A stretch of DNA of 64,000 nt from Ruegeria_C sp040830705 (GTDB lineage: Bacteria; Pseudomonadota; Alphaproteobacteria; Rhodobacterales; Rhodobacteraceae). Location of the stretch: contig JBFOME010000006.1 in assembly GCA_040830705.1 (NCBI GenBank), positions 124,001 through 188,000 on the forward strand. The letters run 5' to 3'. Each line of letters starts with the position of its first letter. Within the stretch, counting starts at the first letter, position 1. A model generated the notes under the pieces. That model was given only the letters and a program-made list of their open reading frames with translations. It had not been told where the DNA came from and did no database searches. The position numbers and the translations under genes were made by a program. Below, piece by piece: positions 60,916 to 64,000 of the stretch.

Positions 60916-61806
60916 ATGATCAAGTCGATGACAGGGTTTGCTTCCGGCAAGGGCGAACATGCGCCCTTTTCCTGGAGTTGGGAATTGCGCAGCGTAAACG
61001 CCAAGGGGCTGGACCTGCGATTGCGTGTCCCTGACTGGCTGGAAGGGTTGGAGACCGCGCTGCGGCCCATACTGGCCAAGTCGGTAACGCGCGGCAACAT
61101 CACCCTGTCGCTCCGACTTGCCAGAAATGAAGAGGCGTCGGCCCTGTCGCTGAACCAGGACATCCTGTCTGCAGCCCTGATCGCCCTGCACGAGATCGAG
61201 GCCGAAGCGATGAACCGCGGCATCGCCTTTGCGCCTTCGAAGGCCAGCGACCTTCTGTCGGTGCGCGGTATTCTGGATGCAAGCGCGGGTGACGAGGATC
61301 AGGCCCCGCTGATCGCGCAGCTCAAATCGGAGTTTGAAGCGCTGGTGCAGTCATTTGTTCAAATGCGCGCCAACGAAGGCGCAGCTCTGGCCGAGGTTTT
61401 GGACGGGCAACTATCCCAGATCGCAGAGCTGACCACTCAGGCCGCTGGAATTGCCGAAGCCCGCAAGGAAGCCATGGCCGACACGCTGAGGGCCAATCTG
61501 GCAAAAGTGATGGAAAACACCGACGGGGCCGATCCGGACCGGGTCGCGCAGGAACTTGCGATCCTCACCGTCAAGGCGGATGTCACGGAAGAGATTGACC
61601 GGCTGGGCGCGCATATCAAGGCTGCCCGCGAATTGGTTGCCAAAGGCGGTGCAATCGGGCGCAAGCTGGATTTCCTAATGCAGGAATTCAACCGCGAGGC
61701 CAACACGCTCTGCTCGAAATCGCAGAATACCGACCTGACCGCGATTGGGCTGGACCTCAAAGCGGTGATCGACCAGATGCGCGAGCAGGTACAGAATGTC
61801 GAGTAA
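60916..61806 (+). CDS. yicC: YicC family endoribonuclease
   Basis: This 296-aa cytoplasmic protein begins with the YicC signature IKSMTGFASGKGEH and SWSWELRSVNAKGLDLRLRV (shortened) and has the DUF1732 C-terminal block VTEEIDRLGAHIKAARELV and FLMQEFNREANTLCSKSQN, read in pieces. YicC proteins are endoribonucleases and are often encoded next to gmk, as here (12 bp). The ATG at 60916 follows GAGGAACGTG; a longer frame upstream runs through the palindrome element and is rejected. Confidence 0.94.
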   Translation: MIKSMTGFASGKGEHAPFSWSWELRSVNAKGLDLRLRVPDWLEGLETALRPILAKSVTRGNITLSLRLARNEEASALSLNQDILSAALIALHEIEAEAMNRGIAFAPSKASDLLSVRGILDASAGDEDQAPLIAQLKSEFEALVQSFVQMRANEGAALAEVLDGQLSQIAELTTQAAGIAEARKEAMADTLRANLAKVMENTDGADPDRVAQELAILTVKADVTEEIDRLGAHIKAARELVAKGGAIGRKLDFLMQEFNREANTLCSKSQNTDLTAIGLDLKAVIDQMREQVQNVE

Positions 61807-61818
61807 AGGACACGTGAA

Positions 61819-62460
61819 ATGACCAACAGACGCGGGTTGCTGATCATCCTGTCCTCGCCCTCTGGCGCGGGAAAGTCGACTTTGGCGCGACGGCTGATGG
61901 AATGGGACACCAGTCTGGAATTCTCGGTTTCTGCCACCACCCGCGCACCGCGTCCTGGCGAGCAGGATGGGCGTGAATATCACTTCATGAGCGAGGACGG
62001 CTTCAAACAGACGGTTGCCGATGGCGACATGCTGGAACATGCCCACGTGTTCGGAAATTTCTATGGCACGCCAGCAGCGCCGGTGCGCGAGGCGATCAAT
62101 GCCGGAAACGATGTGCTGTTCGACGTTGACTGGCAGGGTGATATCCAGATCCGTAATTCAGATCTGGGTAAACATGCGCTGTCGATCTTCATCCTGCCGC
62201 CTTCGATCCGCGAGTTGCGACGGCGGCTGGAGTCGCGTGCGCAAGACAGTGACGAGGTGATCGGTAAGCGGATGCTCAAAAGCTGGGACGAGATCAGCCA
62301 CTGGGGCTACTACGAATATGTTCTGATCAACGACGATCTGGACGAGACCGAAGAGCGGCTGAAAACCATCATAAGCGCGGAGCGGATGCGCCGCATTCAG
62401 CAACCGACACTGCAGGCGCATGTACGCACGCTGCAAACCCAGTTCGAGGAGCTCACATGA
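61819..62460 (+). CDS. gmk: Guanylate kinase
   Basis: This 213-aa enzyme phosphorylates GMP to GDP with ATP. The P-loop is SSPSGAGKST near residue 15, the GMP-binding region is SATTRAPRPGEQDGREYHF, and the lid is RRRLESRAQDSDEVIGKRM. The length is normal. It lies between yicC and the gamma carbonic anhydrase gene, whose ATG overlaps its stop codon as ATGA, so the three genes are likely co-transcribed. Confidence 0.96.
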   Translation: MTNRRGLLIILSSPSGAGKSTLARRLMEWDTSLEFSVSATTRAPRPGEQDGREYHFMSEDGFKQTVADGDMLEHAHVFGNFYGTPAAPVREAINAGNDVLFDVDWQGDIQIRNSDLGKHALSIFILPPSIRELRRRLESRAQDSDEVIGKRMLKSWDEISHWGYYEYVLINDDLDETEERLKTIISAERMRRIQQPTLQAHVRTLQTQFEELT

Positions 62461-62981
62461 CACTCTATGCCCTGAACGGCCAGGCGCCGGAAATTCATGA
62501 GGACACCTGGGTCGCACCGGGTACGCATCTGATTGGCAAGGTCGTGCTGGAAGAGGGTGCTTCTGTCTGGTTCGGCAGCACCATTCGCGCTGATCATGAG
62601 GAAATCCGAGTGGGTGCGGGCAGCAATGTGCAGGAAAACGTGGTCATGCATATCGACCCGGGCTATCCGCTGAGCATTGGCAGGAACTGCACGATTGGAC
62701 ACAAAGCCATGCTGCATGGCTGTACCATCGGTGACAATACCCTGATCGGAATGTCGGCCACGGTTCTGAACGGCGCGACGATCGGCCGGAATTGTCTGAT
62801 CGGGGCAGGGGCGCTGATCCCGGAGAACCGCGATATTCCCGACAATTCGCTGGTGATGGGCGCGCCCGGCAAGGTGGTGCGGCAACTTGATGATGCGACG
62901 GCGCAGAGACTGACAGCCAGCGCGCTGCACTATCAGAAGAACATGCGGTGGTTCCGCGATGAATTGGTCGAGGTCACATGA
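62457..62981 (+). CDS. Gamma carbonic anhydrase family protein
   Basis: This 174-aa left-handed beta-helix (hexapeptide repeat) protein has the three zinc-ligand histidines in NVVMHIDPG and CTIGHKAMLHGC, followed by TIGDNTLIGMSATVLNGATI. The repeats run throughout. Members are YrdA/CaiE-like and may hydrate CO2 or be inactive structural homologues; key activity residues other than His cannot be judged. It starts in the gmk stop and ends in the start of the PLP enzyme gene (ATGA on both sides). Confidence 0.9.
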   Translation: MTLYALNGQAPEIHEDTWVAPGTHLIGKVVLEEGASVWFGSTIRADHEEIRVGAGSNVQENVVMHIDPGYPLSIGRNCTIGHKAMLHGCTIGDNTLIGMSATVLNGATIGRNCLIGAGALIPENRDIPDNSLVMGAPGKVVRQLDDATAQRLTASALHYQKNMRWFRDELVEVT

Positions 62982-64000
62982 GCCGGAACGAAAAAGGCTC
63001 GATCATCCGTCCCGATCCGCTTCCCGAAAGCGCCAGCCGCCCTGTCGCGACTCCGCTGAGCCCCTCGGTGGTCTATGCCTCGGACACGCCCGACGCGCTG
63101 GACGATCAGTATGAGGGTCGGGTGCAGGGCTATACCTATTCGCGCGAGGGTCATCCCAATGCCGATGTTGTCGCCAAGCGGCTTGACGCGATGGAGGGGG
63201 CGTCGGGCGGTGTCGTGACGGGCTCTGGCATGGGGGCGATGACGGCGGTGTTGATGGGCCTGTTGCAAGCCGGGGATCACGTGATCGGGGGCAGCCAGCT
63301 TTATGGCCGCTCGCTGCGATTGATGGCAGAGGATCTGCCACGCCTGGGCATCGCGACGACATTGGCGGATTCCGGCGATATCGATGCAGTGACGGCCGCG
63401 CTCCGCCCAGAAACGCGGATGATCCTGGTCGAGGTGGTGTCGAATCCCGCGCTGAACGTGGCCGATATTCAGGGGCTGGCAGCGCTTTGCCGGGATCGCG
63501 ACATCCTGCTGGCGGTGGACAACACCTTTACCACGCCACGCGCGTTCCGACCGCTCAACCATGGCGCGGATATCGTGCTGCATTCGATCACCAAGCTGCT
63601 GGCCGGCCATTCCGACGTGATGCTGGGCTACGCGGTGGCACGTGATCCGGAGCTTACCGAAAGAATGCGCGTGTTTTCCGTTACAACCGGGCTGACGCCC
63701 AGCCCGTTCGATTGCTGGCTGGCAGAACGTGGCATGCTGTCTTTCGATCTGCGCTTTGACCGGGCGCAGGCCACGGCGGCGGCATTGGCCGATCATCTGG
63801 CAAAATTGCCGGGCGTAAAACGGGTTCTGTACCCGGCGCGCGCCGATCATCCCGATCATGCCCGCGCAATGGACCTGCTCAATGGGCAGGGCTGCAACAT
63901 GGTGAGTTTTGAGCTGGATGGTGGCCGCGCTGCGGCAAATGCCTTTACGCGCGCAGCGGATGGGCTGAGCTTTGCTCCAACCTTGGGCGATGTCGGTACG
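62978..64000 (+). CDS. Cys/Met metabolism PLP-dependent enzyme, partial (cystathionine gamma-lyase-like)
   Basis: This frame is open for 341 codons to the window edge with no stop. Motifs of the trans-sulfuration family are SPSVVYASDTPDALDDQYEG, the GSGMGAMTAVLMGLLQAGD phosphate region, VDNTFTTPRAFRPLNHGAD and the PLP lysine in SITKLLAGHSD. It ends within FAPTLGDVGT, where the family has its substrate-binding SLG region. It may be a cystathionine beta- or gamma-lyase or a related gamma-synthase. It is translationally coupled to the carbonic anhydrase gene. The C-terminus is missing from the window. Confidence 0.9.
   Translation, partial: MSRNEKGSIIRPDPLPESASRPVATPLSPSVVYASDTPDALDDQYEGRVQGYTYSREGHPNADVVAKRLDAMEGASGGVVTGSGMGAMTAVLMGLLQAGDHVIGGSQLYGRSLRLMAEDLPRLGIATTLADSGDIDAVTAALRPETRMILVEVVSNPALNVADIQGLAALCRDRDILLAVDNTFTTPRAFRPLNHGADIVLHSITKLLAGHSDVMLGYAVARDPELTERMRVFSVTTGLTPSPFDCWLAERGMLSFDLRFDRAQATAAALADHLAKLPGVKRVLYPARADHPDHARAMDLLNGQGCNMVSFELDGGRAAANAFTRAADGLSFAPTLGDVGT

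Overview
The window looks like chromosomal DNA of a marine alphaproteobacterium of the family Rhodobacteraceae (Roseobacter/Ruegeria type). The basis is high-GC coding sequence, CtaA, Usg, a zwf-pgl-pgi cluster, abundant ABC and TRAP uptake systems, a DUF3394-type TRAP permease, and a free-standing pterin-binding methyltransferase next to an MTHFR-like gene. I saw no rRNA, tRNA, CRISPR array, insertion sequence or prophage. Genus-level placement is inference.

Layout. 1-5.2 kb: housekeeping genes (ThiE-like protein, SDR, TrmJ, CtaA, M32 carboxypeptidase). 5.2-8.6 kb: a four-gene B12-type uptake operon read leftward behind a cobalamin riboswitch, with a short upstream ORF before its first gene. 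8.9-16.2 kb: AEC carrier, gyrA, usg, a secreted caspase-like protease and a radical SAM protein. 16.4-20.1 kb: zwf-pgl-pgi, feeding the Entner-Doudoroff and pentose phosphate routes, preceded by a LacI-type palindrome. 20.3-27.5 kb: acyl-CoA ligase, TAXI-TRAP transporter with a universal stress protein, and a fatty acid desaturase. 27.5-38.9 kb: a complete peptide/opine ABC importer, three tandem NHLP-type RiPP precursor genes, an amino-acid ABC importer led by a DUF4329/JAMM-like protein, and a second peptide-binding protein. 39.0-43.6 kb: an Att-like ABC/lipocalin operon. 43.8-54.5 kb: K+ channel, cardiolipin synthase, HAD phosphatase, sulfatase, an HDAC/holin-like/AI-2E operon, YihY, and an octaheme cytochrome c with a repeat-rich tail. 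54.5-55.9 kb: a small, compositionally odd islet. 55.9-64 kb: ppx-rlmE, MTHFR-like plus pterin-binding methyltransferase genes, yicC-gmk, gamma carbonic anhydrase, and the start of a Cys/Met PLP enzyme.

The most interesting content is the trio of small genes at 33.1-34.3 kb. All three proteins have a leader of exactly 83 residues ending in Gly-Gly, followed by short, divergent, hydrophobic Ser/Thr-rich tails that all begin TTP(V/L)C. The leaders look like nitrile-hydratase-type RiPP leaders, yet no maturation enzyme or peptidase-type exporter lies beside them. A second unexpected feature is a ~95-bp element of four consecutive palindromes, present in the same order and orientation after gyrA (10.3 kb) and before yicC (60.75 kb).
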